Shown here piece after piece: positions 1-6,253 of a DNA stretch of 9,202 bases. Each line of letters starts with the position of its first letter. Positions within the stretch are counted from its first letter, which is position 1. The DNA is from CAYZDV01 sp964477275 (lineage in GTDB: Bacteria > Acidobacteriota > Aminicenantia > Aminicenantales > Aminicenantaceae), in the NCBI GenBank assembly GCA_964477275.1, contig CAYZDV010000081.1, positions 1 to 9,202 on the forward strand, written 5' to 3'. The notes beneath the pieces were generated by a model that was given only the letters and a program-made list of their open reading frames with translations, had not been told where the DNA came from and searched no databases. The position numbers were made by a program, and so were the translations under genes.

Positions 1-1220
1 GCCAGGGAGAGGCCGATGTAAATGATCATGACCAGAAAGGCCACTATGACCGGGGTCCTGACATCCTTAAAAGAGTAAAACGCAGGAGCGAGAATCTTCA
101 CGCCGGAGATGAAGGGCAGGCCGAAGGCAAAATAGAAGAGGCACTGAGATGTCATGGCTGTCGACTGGGCCGTGAAGAGCCCTCTCTCGAAAAGGACCTG
201 AATGATGGGACGGCTGAGAACCAGCAAACCAACCATGGCCGGAAAGGTGACGAAGAATATGAACTTGAAAGAAAAGGCGAGCGTCCTTTTCATTCCCTGG
301 ATATCCAGCCGGACGGCCTGCTCGGAAAAGGTGGGCAGGAGAGCGATGGAAAGCCCGATAGAGAACAGGCCGAGGGTCAGCTCCTGAACCCGTGAAGCGT
401 AATAGAGAGAGGAGGCGCTCCCTTCTTCGAGGAGAGAGGCGATCGTCCGGCTTATGGCATAGTTGATCTGGACGATGCCCGCGCCGAAAATGCCGGGGAC
501 CATCAGCTTGCCCACCCGGCGCACCTGGGGATGGGCAAAGGAAAGCCCGAACCTGAAGCTCATTCCATGCCGCCAGAGGAAGGGAACCTGAAAAGCCAGC
601 TGGAGAAAACCGCCGATAACCACTCCGCCGGCGAAGACAAAAGCAGGTTCCTCCGCCTTCTTTGCAAAAACAACAGCGAGGGTGATGATGGCCAGATTGA
701 AAAGGACCGGGGTAAAGGCAGGAACGAAAAATTTATGGAAGGAGTTGAGGATGGCCATGGCCAGCGCAGCCAGGCTGACCAAAAAAATATAAGGGAACAT
801 GAGCCGGGTCAGAACCGTCGTCAGCTCCCATTTCCCGGGAACATCGCCGAAACCGAGGCCAATAACTCTGACCAGAAGGGGAGAAAAGATGATGCCGACA
901 ATGGTGAGAATAGCTATGATCAAGGTCAAATCGAAAAAGAAGACGTTGGCGAACTTCCACAGTTCATCCTTTGTTTTTTCCTCTTTGATCTGGGTGAAAA
1001 CAGGGATAAAGGCCGCGGTCATCGCTCCCTCGCCCGTCAGCCGTCTCAACAGGTTGGGGATGATGTAGGCGATGGTGAACGCATCCATGCTCCCGCTTGT
1101 CCCCATGTATTTGGCCTGGATCATGTCTCTCAAATAACCCAGAACCCTGCTCAGCAACGTCGGGGTGGTCATGCTGAGAGTCGACCTGAGAAGCCTGCGG
1201 TTCTGGTCCTTCTGCGTCAT
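1..1220 (-). CDS. murJ: Lipid II flippase MurJ (MviN), 5' part, truncated by window edge
   Basis: MurJ is a polytopic inner-membrane protein of the MOP superfamily that flips lipid II to the periplasmic face for peptidoglycan synthesis. The reading frame is open from an ATG at 1220 to the left edge, giving about 406 residues; the family is usually a little over 500, so the C-terminus lies outside. The N-terminus carries the MurJ signature: SRVLG, LRD, SMDAF and PNLLRR. These place R25, R31, D46 and R59 in line with the essential E. coli residues R18, R24, D39 and R52, a constant offset of 7. Many hydrophobic segments follow, and YYASRVQEL at about residue 270 matches the TM8 region. An in-frame TGA at 1227-1229 leaves ATG 1220 as the first usable start, with an AGGGA about 9 nt upstream. 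It is divergent from rpsT. Identification is secure; the 3' end is unseen. Confidence 0.95.
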   Translation of the reverse strand, partial: MTQKDQNRRLLRSTLSMTTPTLLSRVLGYLRDMIQAKYMGTSGSMDAFTIAYIIPNLLRRLTGEGAMTAAFIPVFTQIKEEKTKDELWKFANVFFFDLTLIIAILTIVGIIFSPLLVRVIGLGFGDVPGKWELTTVLTRLMFPYIFLVSLAALAMAILNSFHKFFVPAFTPVLFNLAIITLAVVFAKKAEEPAFVFAGGVVIGGFLQLAFQVPFLWRHGMSFRFGLSFAHPQVRRVGKLMVPGIFGAGIVQINYAISRTIASLLEEGSASSLYYASRVQELTLGLFSIGLSIALLPTFSEQAVRLDIQGMKRTLAFSFKFIFFVTFPAMVGLLVLSRPIIQVLFERGLFTAQSTAMTSQCLFYFAFGLPFISGVKILAPAFYSFKDVRTPVIVAFLVMIIYIGLSL

Positions 1221-1310
1221 TTCCCGTCATCCCTGCCGGCGGCTCGGCGTTCGCGGCCTCTTCCTGACCCGGGATTTTCCCCGTTTTTGGACCCGGCATC
1301 CGTCATTCCT
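1215..1310. repeat. Three short CGTCAT-type direct repeats upstream of murJ
   Basis: Three near-identical words occur on the plus strand: CGTCATTTCC at 1215, CGTCATCCCT at 1225 and CGTCATTCCT at 1301. The first overlaps the murJ start codon. The stretch between them is more GC-rich than the promoter segment beside rpsT. Short words of this type (GGAATGACG on the other strand) are common in dispersed intergenic repeats of environmental bacteria. With three copies in about 100 bp this could also be chance. Confidence 0.25.
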
Positions 1311-1356
1311 CTTCCACCGAAAACCGGCATCACACCCGCCTGCGTCTCTCGCGGTG

Positions 1357-1385
1357 TTGACTTTAAAAAAGATATATCTTATCAT
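1357..1385 (+). promoter_or_regulatory. Sigma70-type promoter of rpsT
   Basis: A TTGACT -35 hexamer (1357-1362) is separated by exactly 17 bp from a TATCAT -10 hexamer (1380-1385), inside an A/T-rich stretch. The predicted transcription start, near 1391-1392, leaves a leader of under 20 nt that still contains the AAGGAG ribosome-binding site of rpsT. Confidence 0.75.
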
Positions 1386-1396
1386 ACATTTTTCAA
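1369..1396 (-). promoter_or_regulatory. Possible murJ promoter, overlapping the rpsT promoter
   Basis: On the minus strand a TTGAAA (1391-1396) is followed after 16 bp by TATCTT (1369-1374), pointing toward murJ and leaving a leader of about 140 nt. It physically overlaps the rpsT -10 region. Any A/T-rich promoter island gives such matches by chance, so this is tentative. Confidence 0.3.
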
Positions 1397-1409
1397 AAAG
1401 GAGAGAAAA

Positions 1410-1688
1410 ATGGCTCACCACAAATCAGCCGTCCGACAGTGGAGGCGGAGCCTGCGAAGAAGCGCTATCAACAGGATGAACAAGTCCGCCCTGCGCAAAA
1501 ATGTCAAGAAATTGAGAGAAGCCATTCAAAATAAAGACAAGGAAGCCGCCCGGGAGCTTCTCCCCGCCACCTTTTCCATCATCGACAAGGCGGTCAAGAA
1601 AGGAACCATTCACGAAAGCAAGGGAAACCGGTTCAAGGCGAGACTCAGCCGCCAGGTGGAATTGATCAGCTCCCCGCCCTCCAGGTAG
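1410..1688 (+). CDS. rpsT: 30S ribosomal protein S20
   Basis: S20 binds 16S rRNA early in assembly of the small ribosomal subunit. The product is 92 residues, a few longer than the usual 85-90, very basic and mostly helical. It opens with MAHHKSAVRQWRRSLRRSA and ends with the family-typical KGTIHESKGNRFKARL segment. The frame stays open far upstream, antisense to murJ, so the start is set by a perfect AAGGAG Shine-Dalgarno at 1398-1403, 6 nt before ATG 1410, and by the promoter just upstream. It is transcribed alone, divergent from murJ and convergent with holA. Its last 23 bp, including the stop TAG at 1686-1688, overlap the 3' end of holA on the other strand. I see no hairpin plus T-run terminator just after it. 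Identification is secure. Confidence 0.97.
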   Translation: MAHHKSAVRQWRRSLRRSAINRMNKSALRKNVKKLREAIQNKDKEAARELLPATFSIIDKAVKKGTIHESKGNRFKARLSRQVELISSPPSR

Positions 1689-2754
1689 CCTTCTCTTTGC
1701 GGCGAACCTGACAATATTTCCAGAGAAATGCCTCCAGAAGCGTCTGAGGATTTGCCGAAGAGGTCTTGACCTTCAGGTCGATCTTTCCCAGATCAGAAAG
1801 GATGTGATTCAGGTCCTTCAGGGAAAACTTCTCGACCAGCGTAAAGAATTCTCTGAATTTGGCTGCATAAAGCTGCTTGAATTTTTCCCGGATTTGAGGC
1901 CTCGCCTCCTTGAATATCGCCTTTTTATCCACGCCCTTCTCTTTGAGAAGCAGCTTGGCCAGAAGGATATCCCGGAAGAATCTGACCACGTAACCCAGGA
2001 CATACTCCGGCTTGACTCCCTCTTTGAACAGGTTATCGAGGACGAGAAGGCCCTGGGAGAAATCGGCCTTTTCCAGGCTGTCAGTGATCTCCCACTCAAA
2101 AAAAGTCTTCACCCACCCCGCCACCTGGTTGACGTCGTCCAGCTCGACGACCTTCTTCTCACCCACAGCCGTCACCAGCTTGTCGATCTCATTCCGGACC
2201 CGTCTCAGGTCATTTCCGGCCAGCTCTTCAAGCCGTTTTTTGGCTTCCGGCGTGACCATTTTTCCCTGTGAGGCAAACCTCCTCTCCATCCAGGCGTGAA
2301 GCGCCCTCTCTTTCAAAGGCCTCAACTCCTTGCTCCAGGCCACTTCAGGCGGAAGCGAAGAGAAAAAATGAAACAGGGAGCTGTTCTTCCGGATTTTCCC
2401 CGAAAAAATGACGATGATCACGGTTCTCGATGGGGGGGAGGAGAAGTACTGCCTGAGCACGCTCTGCTCTGTGGAAGACAGGTTTTCCCGCCGTCCCTTG
2501 CTCACTTCCGCGACGATAATCCGGAGGGGAAAGAGAAAAAAAGGAAGGGTCCTCGCCTGGTCGATGACTTCTGCCCAGGAATTCTCTTCGAGGCTAAACC
2601 TCTCCACGTGGAAATTCTGGAGTTCAGGCGGAATGAGGGCCTCCTTGAGCTCCTCCACAAATTGAAAGGCGAGAAACATCTCCTCTCCATGAAAAAAATA
2701 GCAGGGCAAAAGAGCCTCGCCGTTGATGTCCTTGTTCAGAAGAAAGCTGTACAT
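1666..2754 (-). CDS. holA: DNA polymerase III subunit delta
   Basis: The delta subunit is the wrench of the clamp loader: it opens the beta sliding clamp so that it can be loaded on primed DNA. The 362-residue product is slightly longer than typical (about 330-345). It shows the family layout: an N-terminal AAA+-like domain beginning LLPCYFFHGEEMFL (residues 15-28), the TLPFFLFPLRIIVAE segment near 69-83, and the linker signature AGNDLRRVRNEIDKL near 179-193. A helical C-terminal collar domain follows, with YVLGYVVRFFRDILLAKLL near 251-269. No Walker A P-loop is seen, as expected for delta. The start ATG lies 3 nt after the lptE stop, with an AAGGA about 9 nt upstream, so it is probably translated by coupling. 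It is the last gene of the leuS-lptE-holA operon, and its 3' end runs into rpsT. Confidence 0.93.
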   Translation of the reverse strand: MYSFLLNKDINGEALLPCYFFHGEEMFLAFQFVEELKEALIPPELQNFHVERFSLEENSWAEVIDQARTLPFFLFPLRIIVAEVSKGRRENLSSTEQSVLRQYFSSPPSRTVIIVIFSGKIRKNSSLFHFFSSLPPEVAWSKELRPLKERALHAWMERRFASQGKMVTPEAKKRLEELAGNDLRRVRNEIDKLVTAVGEKKVVELDDVNQVAGWVKTFFEWEITDSLEKADFSQGLLVLDNLFKEGVKPEYVLGYVVRFFRDILLAKLLLKEKGVDKKAIFKEARPQIREKFKQLYAAKFREFFTLVEKFSLKDLNHILSDLGKIDLKVKTSSANPQTLLEAFLWKYCQVRRKEKATWRAGS

Positions 2755-2757
2755 TCC

Positions 2758-3267
2758 CTAAAATCCTTCCAGGATGTTGGTCACCAGACTCCGGGCAAAC
2801 TTTTCGGCGATCTTGTCCAGGGCGTCGGTCTCGACGGCTTCGAAATCTGTCCCTTCCGGCACTTCGTATTCCTCCTGGTAGCGAAAGCTCGGGTTGGAAT
2901 AGATGATTCTCTCGCTGGTCAGGTCTTTCAGGGTTATTCTGGCCACAACGATGATGCTGTACCGATCGGCCGAGGCCTGTCTCGTGAAGGCGATGGGAAC
3001 GACTCTGAATGTCACAATCTCGCCGATCAACACCGCGTCTGCGGTCTCTGTGCTGTCCGTCACTTCAACCTTCCCTCTGGTCACCATCTCGTCGATCACG
3101 CTGTGGGTGAGCTTCAGGTCCAGCTCATAGCGGGTGGTCAAATTTTTGAACATGGGAATGTTGATTTTGCGGATATGGGAGGGCAGGAAGCTTCCCGTCC
3201 CGCGGAGATGGTATCCGCAGTGGATGGAGAGCACGCAGAGGAGGAGCACCCCAACGGTCTTTTTCAT
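2758..3267 (-). CDS. lptE: LPS-assembly lipoprotein LptE
   Basis: LptE plugs the LptD barrel in the outer membrane and helps insert lipopolysaccharide into the outer leaflet. The 169-residue product has a short basic N-terminus (MKK), a hydrophobic signal stretch and then Cys17 followed by GYHLRG, the CGYHL signature of this family. The rest matches a small alpha/beta LptE fold: KINIPMFKN near 34-42, a long helix containing TRYELDLKLTHSVIDEM, then strands including ADAVLIGEIV. I chose ATG 3267 over an upstream in-frame TTG at 3282 because GGAG sits 5 nt before it and a KK-type signal peptide starts there. The lipobox is unusual: L-S-I-H before Cys17, with His at -1 where Gly, Ala or Ser is normal. 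It lies 18 nt after leuS and 3 nt before holA in one operon. Confidence 0.88.
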   Translation of the reverse strand: MKKTVGVLLLCVLSIHCGYHLRGTGSFLPSHIRKINIPMFKNLTTRYELDLKLTHSVIDEMVTRGKVEVTDSTETADAVLIGEIVTFRVVPIAFTRQASADRYSIIVVARITLKDLTSERIIYSNPSFRYQEEYEVPEGTDFEAVETDALDKIAEKFARSLVTNILEGF

Positions 3268-3285
3268 CTCTTCTCCAGGCAAATT

Positions 3286-5766
3286 TTAAACGACAATGTT
3301 GATCAATTTATTCCTGATGTAGATGACTTTCTTGACTTCCTTCTCGCCGATGATGGCCCTGATCCGGTTCAAGCTCATCGCTTTCTCCTTCACCAGATCC
3401 TCGGCCAGGTCTCTTTCCGTTTCAAACTTGTCCCTGAGTCTGCCGTTGACCTGAACGACGATGGTGACTCTCTTCTCCTTGGCCAATTCCGGGTTAAAGG
3501 AAGGCCAGGAAGAGCGGAAGAGGGGAGTGGCGTGGCCCGTCTTCTCCCATAGCTCCTCGCAGATGTGTGGAGCAAACGGATGGAGAAGCAGCAGAAGACT
3601 TTCCAGGGATTCTCTCAGGACCTGCCTGCCGCTTTCTTTCTTCTCCAGGCGCTCCTTATCTTTTTTGATCTGGTTGAAGAATTCCATCAGTGAACTGATG
3701 GCGGTGTTCAGGTGGTATCTGGTTTCAATGTCCTCGCTGACCTTCTTAATGGTCTGATGCATCTTGATTCTCAGCCGGCCGCCGGCCTCTGTCTTTTCTC
3801 TCCCCTGAGGCCGCGGTTTTTCCTTGAAAATGTCCAGGGATTCATTGACCATGGGCCAGAGCCGGTTCAGGAATCGGGAGCAGCCTTCGATGCCTTCATC
3901 AGTCCAGATAAACTCCTTTTCCGGAGGGGAAGCGAAGAGGATGAAAAGCCTCAGGGCATCCGCACCGTATCTGCCAATCATCTCATCCGGGTCGACGATG
4001 TTGCCTTTGGATTTGGACATCTTTGCCCCATCCTTGATGACCATCCCCTGGGCGAGGAGGCGGGGAAAGGGCTCGTCGATCGCGGTCAACCCTGCATCCT
4101 TGAAGTACCTGCAGAAAAAGCGGGCATATATCAAATGGAGGATGGCGTGTTCCACCCCTCCGATGTAGAGGTCAACCGGCAGCCAGTAATCGGCCTCATG
4201 CGGATTGAAGGGGAGCCGTTCCTCGTGGGCAGAGGTGTAGCGAAAGTGATACCAGGAGGAATCGAAAAAAGTATCCATCGTGTCTGTCTCCCGTCTGGCC
4301 TCGCCATGGCATCTGGGACAGGTGGTCTTGACAAAACTCTCCATTTTCTCCAGAGGGGAGCCTTCCTCTCCTTTGAACTCGACCTCATCGGGGAGCAATA
4401 CAGGCAGGTCCTCGTAGGGAACTCCGACGATTCCGCAGTTCCCGCAGTAGACGACAGGAATGGGCGTTCCCCAGTAACGCTGCCGGGAGATGCCCCAGTC
4501 CCGGATCCTGTAGAGGATGCTCTTGCGGCCAACACCTCTTTCCTGGGCAAAGCGGCACATCTCCTCGATGGCCTCCCGGGAGGTTTTCCCGGAAAAAGGC
4601 CCGGAGTTGACAAGCCGGCCGTCATCCTCAAAGGCTTCCTCGCCGCTGACTTCAGCGGTCGCTCCTTCCTCTGGGACGATGACAACTTTGACCGGTAAGG
4701 AATACTTCCTGGCAAACTCAAGGTCTCTCCGGTCATGAGCCGGGACCGCCATGATGGCGCCCGTCCCGTACTCCAAAAGGACATAATTGGCGACCCAGAC
4801 CGGAACCTCTTCGCCCGAAAATGGGTTGACGGCTTTCCTGCCAGTGTCGATTCCCTCCTTTTCGGTTTCCTCAATATCTTTCCTGGATCGGACGCTCTCC
4901 CGGCTTTTCTCCACCCATTCCTTCAACTTTTCTTTGTCCTCGCGGTTCGTGACCAGCTCCTGGCTCAAGGGATGTTCGGGAGAGAGGGCAACAAAGGTCG
5001 CTCCGTAGACGGTGTCGACCCGGGTGGTGAAAACCCAGATGACCTGAGAGGATCCGGCGACAGGAAAAGCGAGATGCGCGCCGCTGCTCTTCCCGATCCA
5101 GTTTTTCTGCATGAGCAGGACATGCTCGGGCCACTTCTCGAGCCTTTCATGACCGGAGAGGAGATCCTCCGCATATTCTGTGATCTTCAGGAACCACTGC
5201 TCCATTTCTTTCATCCTGATCGGAGAATCGCACCGCCAGCATCTCTCCCCGATCACCTGTTCGTTGGCCAGCACTGTCCGACACTGGGGGCACCAGTTCA
5301 CCCAGCTTTTCCTGCGGTAGGCCAGGCCTTTCTCGAGCATTTTGAGGAAGATCCACTGGTTCCATCTGTAATACCCGGGCAGGCAGGTGGTGACCTCCCG
5401 CGACCAGTCATAACTGAAGCCCAGCCTTTTGATCTGGCTCTTCATATGGGCAATATTGCGCAGGGTCCATTCCTTGGGATGGATTCCCTGGGTGATGGCT
5501 GCATTCTCGGCCGGCATTCCCAGGGCGTCCCAGCCAAAAGGATGGAAGACGTTGAGGCCCTTCATGGCTTTGTACCGGGAGATGACATCTCCGATCGCGT
5601 AATTCCGCACCTGTCCCATGTGGAGCCGTCCGGAGGGATAGGGATACATCTCGAGACAGTAGTACTTGGTCCTCTGGGTGTCTTCGCAGGCTTTGAAAGC
5701 CTCTTCCTTCTCCCAGGTTTTCTGCCACTTTTCCTCGATTCTCTGGAACTCGTAGCTGTTCTTCAT
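3286..5766 (-). CDS. leuS: Leucyl-tRNA synthetase
   Basis: This class Ia aminoacyl-tRNA synthetase charges tRNA(Leu) and edits misacylated products. The 826-residue product has the full bacterial architecture. The Rossmann HIGH motif appears as HMGQ at 49-52, with the last His replaced by Gln. A zinc ribbon has Cys159, 162, 176 and 179. The CP1 editing domain spans about 224-420, with FTTRVDT and GTGAIMAVPAHDRRD (Asp345 and Asp348). Then come RDWGISRQRYWG at 422-433, a second CxxC pair (441, 444), KMSKS at 582-586, the anticodon-binding helical domain and a C-terminal domain containing VQVNGRLRDKF. The frame extends to an ATG at 5823, but the promoter -10 is only 3 bp upstream of that codon, so transcription would start at or inside it. 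ATG 5766 (MKNSYEF...) matches the usual N-terminus and has GGAGG about 12 nt upstream. It is the first gene of the leuS-lptE-holA operon. Confidence 0.97.
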   Translation of the reverse strand: MKNSYEFQRIEEKWQKTWEKEEAFKACEDTQRTKYYCLEMYPYPSGRLHMGQVRNYAIGDVISRYKAMKGLNVFHPFGWDALGMPAENAAITQGIHPKEWTLRNIAHMKSQIKRLGFSYDWSREVTTCLPGYYRWNQWIFLKMLEKGLAYRRKSWVNWCPQCRTVLANEQVIGERCWRCDSPIRMKEMEQWFLKITEYAEDLLSGHERLEKWPEHVLLMQKNWIGKSSGAHLAFPVAGSSQVIWVFTTRVDTVYGATFVALSPEHPLSQELVTNREDKEKLKEWVEKSRESVRSRKDIEETEKEGIDTGRKAVNPFSGEEVPVWVANYVLLEYGTGAIMAVPAHDRRDLEFARKYSLPVKVVIVPEEGATAEVSGEEAFEDDGRLVNSGPFSGKTSREAIEEMCRFAQERGVGRKSILYRIRDWGISRQRYWGTPIPVVYCGNCGIVGVPYEDLPVLLPDEVEFKGEEGSPLEKMESFVKTTCPRCHGEARRETDTMDTFFDSSWYHFRYTSAHEERLPFNPHEADYWLPVDLYIGGVEHAILHLIYARFFCRYFKDAGLTAIDEPFPRLLAQGMVIKDGAKMSKSKGNIVDPDEMIGRYGADALRLFILFASPPEKEFIWTDEGIEGCSRFLNRLWPMVNESLDIFKEKPRPQGREKTEAGGRLRIKMHQTIKKVSEDIETRYHLNTAISSLMEFFNQIKKDKERLEKKESGRQVLRESLESLLLLLHPFAPHICEELWEKTGHATPLFRSSWPSFNPELAKEKRVTIVVQVNGRLRDKFETERDLAEDLVKEKAMSLNRIRAIIGEKEVKKVIYIRNKLINIVV

Positions 5767-5825
5767 GTTTGAAGGCTTCCTCCGTCCTGTTTCGGTCTCC
5801 ATTTCCTGGTGAAAAACAATCATAA

Positions 5826-5854
5826 ATATTAGAGGTAACGCCTGGAAAAGTCAA
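5826..5854 (-). promoter_or_regulatory. Sigma70-type promoter of the leuS-lptE-holA operon
   Basis: On the minus strand TTGACT (5849-5854) and TAATAT (5826-5831) are separated by exactly 17 bp, a near-consensus housekeeping promoter. The predicted transcript starts around 5820, giving a leader of about 50 nt to the leuS ATG at 5766. The -35 box lies 9 bp from the left end of the palindromic element. Confidence 0.75.
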
Positions 5855-5863
5855 GAAATGCAC

Positions 5864-5887
5864 GGCTCCATGACGAAAAGTGGGTTA
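5864..5887 (+). repeat. Left terminal inverted repeat of the 337-bp element
   Basis: It begins GGCTCCATGACGAAAAGTGG and pairs with 6177-6200 at 22 of 24 positions; the mismatches are at positions 6 and 22. A direct copy of its inner 10-mer TGACGAAAAG recurs inside the element at 6015-6024. Confidence 0.85.
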
Positions 5888-5899
5888 CTGTTTAAAGCT

Positions 5900-5923
5900 G
5901 GAACATGATCATACCCCCCAGCC
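5900..5923 (+). repeat. Left subterminal inverted repeat
   Basis: It contains GGAACAT, then CATAC, then CCCCCAGCC. The same blocks occur in the same order on the opposite strand at 6132-6161, where about 6 extra nt separate them. Confidence 0.7.
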
Positions 5924-6131
5924 GAAGCGACCATTGAAGGTTCAGCCTTCCCGAAAGGCTCGGCGAGGGAACCCTGCTTTTGGGGTGGCGAGGATGTCTG
6001 AGCCTCACAAGATCTGACGAAAAGAGAAAGGAAGGCGAAGGAATAGAAGAAGAGAGGGATCGGAGTGGCGAGTTCCGCAGCCACCGAGAAAAGCCTTGAG
6101 GGAACGGCGTTAAGAACCTGAAGGAGAGCGA

Positions 6132-6161
6132 GGCTGGGGGTGTATGAACGTATTATGTTCC
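6132..6161 (-). repeat. Right subterminal inverted repeat
   Basis: Read on the minus strand it gives GGAACAT, CATAC and CCCCCAGCC, matching 5900-5923 apart from a small insertion. It extends the palindrome inward from the terminal repeat. Confidence 0.7.
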
Positions 6162-6176
6162 CTTAATCTTTTTTAT

Positions 6177-6200
6177 TACCCCACTTTTCGTCATAGAGCC
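6177..6200 (-). repeat. Right terminal inverted repeat of the 337-bp element
   Basis: On the minus strand it begins GGCTCTATGACGAAAAGTGG and is 22/24 identical to the left end. It stops 9 bp before the TTGACA of the importer promoter. Confidence 0.85.
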
Positions 6201-6209
6201 CTCGAATCC

Positions 6210-6238
6210 TTGACAAAAATCCTCTATTCGAAAAGAAT
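6210..6238 (+). promoter_or_regulatory. Probable promoter of the BtuDFC-type importer operon
   Basis: A perfect TTGACA (6210-6215) is followed after 17 bp by AAGAAT (6233-6238), which matches the -10 consensus at 4 of 6 positions. The transcript would start near 6245, leaving a leader of about 80 nt. The weak -10 could suit a regulated promoter; no known operator is recognised. Confidence 0.5.
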
Positions 6239-6253
6239 GAAGAGCGGACAAAG

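Larger units (their letters stand above)
5864..6200. mobile_element. MITE-like 337-bp palindromic element, possibly IS-derived
   Basis: This stretch between leuS and the importer operon has no convincing gene but is bounded by inverted repeats starting GGCTC. The outer 24 bp match at 22 positions. Inside them a second pair (5900-5923 and 6132-6161) shares GGAACAT, CATAC and CCCCCAGCC. Shorter blocks continue inward (GGTTC, GCC then TTCCC, and AAGGCT at 5955-5960 against AGCCTT at 6092-6097), so each arm is roughly 100 nt. The only sizeable frame, a 77-codon minus-strand one at 5851-6084, runs through the left terminal repeat and is probably not a gene. GG-starting ends of the GGCTCT type recall ISL3-family insertion sequences, an inference from memory. 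No 8-bp target duplication is visible: the flanks read AAATGCAC and CTCGAATC. It could instead be a dispersed intergenic repeat encoding a structured RNA. Confidence 0.6.

Noticed and set aside
531..1409. Long plus-strand frame running into rpsT, which would make a 385-residue protein
   Set aside because: The upstream part is antisense to murJ and has no family resemblance. The rpsT start is fixed by a strong ribosome-binding site, a promoter and the S20 N-terminus at 1410.
3268..3282. TTG start for lptE five codons upstream
   Set aside because: The TTG lies in the leuS-lptE gap without a good ribosome-binding site, while ATG 3267 has GGAG at proper spacing and begins a standard KK-type signal sequence.
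3712..5772. Long plus-strand frames opposite leuS (328 and 345 codons)
   Set aside because: They are antisense shadows of leuS, whose minus-strand product has every LeuRS motif. The shadow translations resemble no protein family I know.
5851..6084. A 77-codon minus-strand frame with a hydrophobic N-terminal stretch inside the palindromic element
   Set aside because: It runs through the left terminal repeat and out of the element, has no recognisable domain and shows no clear ribosome-binding site. It is more likely chance coding in a repeat.
5856..6208. Target-site duplication flanking the palindromic element
   Set aside because: The 8- and 9-bp flanks (AAATGCAC on the left, CTCGAATC on the right) do not match, so recent transposition with a duplicated target is not supported.
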